Source: an uncultured Eubacteriales bacterium (lineage in GTDB: Bacteria > Bacillota > Clostridia > Oscillospirales > QAKW01). From it: a stretch of 5,424 bases of DNA. The position numbers and the translations under genes are program-made. This document shows positions 3,883 through 5,424 of the stretch, one piece after another. Below the pieces are notes generated by a model. The model was given only the letters and a program-made list of their open reading frames with translations. It ran no database searches and was not told the origin of the DNA. The number at the start of each line of letters is the position of its first letter. The first letter of the stretch is position 1. The DNA lies in the NCBI GenBank assembly GCA_934378025.1, contig CAKRPM010000099.1, positions 1-5,424 on the forward strand, in the 5' to 3' direction.

Positions 3883-5424
3883 ATGCAAAAATATCAGTTT
3901 TACACCAGTGATGAAATTCAGCCCGACGGCTGGCTTAAACGGCAGTTGGAAATCCAAGCGGCGGGACTTTGCGGAAATCTGGATAAAATATGGCCGGATA
4001 TTGCCGACAGTGCATGGATCGGCGGAAAGAGAGAAGGATGGGAAAGAGTCCCGTATTGGCTGGACGGTTTTATTCCGCTGGCATACCTTTTACATAATGA
4101 TGATATGAAGCGCCGCGCCAAAAGGTATATAGACGCAATTATTGCCATGCAGAAACCGGACGGATGGATTTGCCCCTGCCCGGATGAAAAACGAGCCGAA
4201 TATGACACGTGGGCGGTACTGTTGATTACAAAGGTATTGACACTTTATTATGATTGTTCAAAGGACGCACGCATCCCCGACGTAATTTATCGGGTGCTGA
4301 AAAATTATTATGATTTATTGAAAAGCGGCACGATTGAATTATTCGGTTGGGGAAAATACAGATGGTTTGAGGGATTTATTGCAATTCAATTTGCCTATAA
4401 GCATTTCCGAGAGGATTGGCTGCCCGAGCTGGCGGTTATTTTGAAAAATCAAGGAGCCGATTATAATTGCTTTACCGAACTTTGGAAAACTCCGCTGAAC
4501 CGTTGGCGCTATGATACTCATGTTGTCAATATTGCGATGGCGTTAAAGGCCGAGGCAGTAACGGCGGATCTTCTGAAAGAAAAGTATACCGATCAAGCAA
4601 GCGTTCTTTACGATCTGTTGGAAAAATATAATGGTACGCCTGTGGGAACATTTACCGGGGACGAATGTCTTTCCGGCTTAAGCCCGATTCAAGGTACAGA
4701 GCTTTGCTCGGTCACGGAGCTGATGTATTCGTATCAATGGCTGTACGCCTACACGGGGGACGAAAAGTGGGCACAGCGACTGGAACTGGCCGCTTTCAAT
4801 GCCTTGCCCGCCGCCCTCAGCGAGGATATGTGGACACATCAATATGATCAGCAAAGTAACCAAATTGCCTGCGAAAAATTTCCCGGAAAATCATTTTTCA
4901 GAACCAACGGCAGCGAGGCGCATCTATTCGGATTAGAGCCGAATTTCGGATGTTGCACGGCGAACTTTAATCAGGGTTGGCCGAAATTTGCACTGTCGTC
5001 ATTCATGCATTGCAATCATACGGTTGTCAATGTTTTGCCGGTACCGTCCGAACTTAAAACGGATCGTTTTTCCGTAAAACTTCAAACCGAATATCCCTTT
5101 AAAAATGAGTTTCAATATGTTATAGATTCCGAAACCGAATTTGAATTTATAGTACGTATCCCGTCTTTTGCCGAAGGGCTGATGGTCAATGGGAACAACG
5201 TTGACACGCAGGCATTAAAATTTAAAATCACACCGTGTCACCACAGAATTATTAAAATTTCCTATAAAACAAGCCCGATCTTAATCCCTCGTCCTCATGG
5301 ACTGGCAACCGCGAAGTGCGGTTCCCTGATTTTTTCGCTGCCGATCAAGTATGAAAAAAAGATGCACGAATATACGCGCGATGATGTAGAAAGAAAATTT
5401 CCCTATTGTGATTATGAGCTCATA
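3883..5424 (+). CDS. GH127-like (DUF1680) glycoside hydrolase, 3' end cut by the window
   Basis: The frame runs without a stop from the ATG at 3883 to the window end: 514 residues, probably missing roughly the last hundred of a family member. AAAGGGG (3868-3874) sits 8 nt before the ATG. There is no signal peptide, so the enzyme is cytoplasmic. An alpha-helical barrel region with aromatic stretches comes first, followed from about residue 395 by a beta-rich part. GH127 beta-L-arabinofuranosidases use a zinc-bound cysteine nucleophile; in the Bifidobacterium enzyme the key residues are Glu-x-Cys and a Cys-Cys pair. Here these appear as E273/C275 in GTELCSVTE and C357/C358 in PNFGCCTAN. Other family blocks are GDECLSG (259-265) and HQYDQQSNQ. 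These features place it in the Glyco_hydro_127 family, in a subgroup distinct from the characterised arabinofuranosidases, so the true substrate is open. It is divergent from an AraC-family regulator, which likely controls it. Confidence 0.88.
   Translation, partial: MQKYQFYTSDEIQPDGWLKRQLEIQAAGLCGNLDKIWPDIADSAWIGGKREGWERVPYWLDGFIPLAYLLHNDDMKRRAKRYIDAIIAMQKPDGWICPCPDEKRAEYDTWAVLLITKVLTLYYDCSKDARIPDVIYRVLKNYYDLLKSGTIELFGWGKYRWFEGFIAIQFAYKHFREDWLPELAVILKNQGADYNCFTELWKTPLNRWRYDTHVVNIAMALKAEAVTADLLKEKYTDQASVLYDLLEKYNGTPVGTFTGDECLSGLSPIQGTELCSVTELMYSYQWLYAYTGDEKWAQRLELAAFNALPAALSEDMWTHQYDQQSNQIACEKFPGKSFFRTNGSEAHLFGLEPNFGCCTANFNQGWPKFALSSFMHCNHTVVNVLPVPSELKTDRFSVKLQTEYPFKNEFQYVIDSETEFEFIVRIPSFAEGLMVNGNNVDTQALKFKITPCHHRIIKISYKTSPILIPRPHGLATAKCGSLIFSLPIKYEKKMHEYTRDDVERKFPYCDYELI

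Overview
The window looks like chromosomal DNA of a Bacillota (Firmicutes) bacterium, probably an anaerobe of the Clostridia/Negativicutes type. The evidence is a B12-binding radical SAM / radical SAM-associated (TIGR03936, DUF2344) gene pair, a MazF very like Bacillus EndoA, G-rich Shine-Dalgarno sites, sigma-A-like promoters and strong hairpin terminators with U-tracts. Genus-level placement is not possible from the sequence alone.

Layout. (1) Positions 2-1205, + strand: the 3' end of a large radical SAM protein gene overlaps by 8 bp with the gene for its usual partner of the TIGR03936 family. This is a translationally coupled pair, probably tied to RNA or translation-related chemistry but without an assigned reaction. 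(2) Positions 1322-1702, + strand: a complete mazF endoribonuclease toxin gene with no antitoxin gene beside it, closed by a strong terminator. (3) Positions 1713-1891, + strand: a clear promoter, a complete tRNA-Leu(CAA) with encoded CCA, and its own terminator. (4) Positions 1939-2940, + strand: a secreted polysaccharide deacetylase (NodB fold) with all catalytic motifs and an unrecognised C-terminal extension of about 100 residues. (5) Positions 2944-2975: a perfect hairpin with A-tract and T-tract that serves as a two-way terminator between convergent genes. (6) Positions 3005-3766, - strand: an AraC-family regulator with an N-terminal cupin sensor domain. (7) From 3883 to the window end, + strand: a cytoplasmic GH127-like (DUF1680) glycoside hydrolase, divergent from the regulator gene and cut by the window edge.

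How the genes fit together. The regulator and glycosidase look like a divergent sugar-responsive control unit. Their 116-bp intergenic region holds a near-consensus promoter for the regulator, a weak extended -10 promoter for the glycosidase, and two exact copies of a 12-bp sequence placed 52 bp apart. One copy sits inside the spacer of the regulator promoter and the other touches the -10 of the glycosidase promoter. The deacetylase may act on the cell wall. The items most worth following are this paired operator arrangement, the antitoxin-less mazF, and the C-terminal extension of the deacetylase. I do not see a CRISPR array, an insertion sequence or a clearly new multi-gene system.
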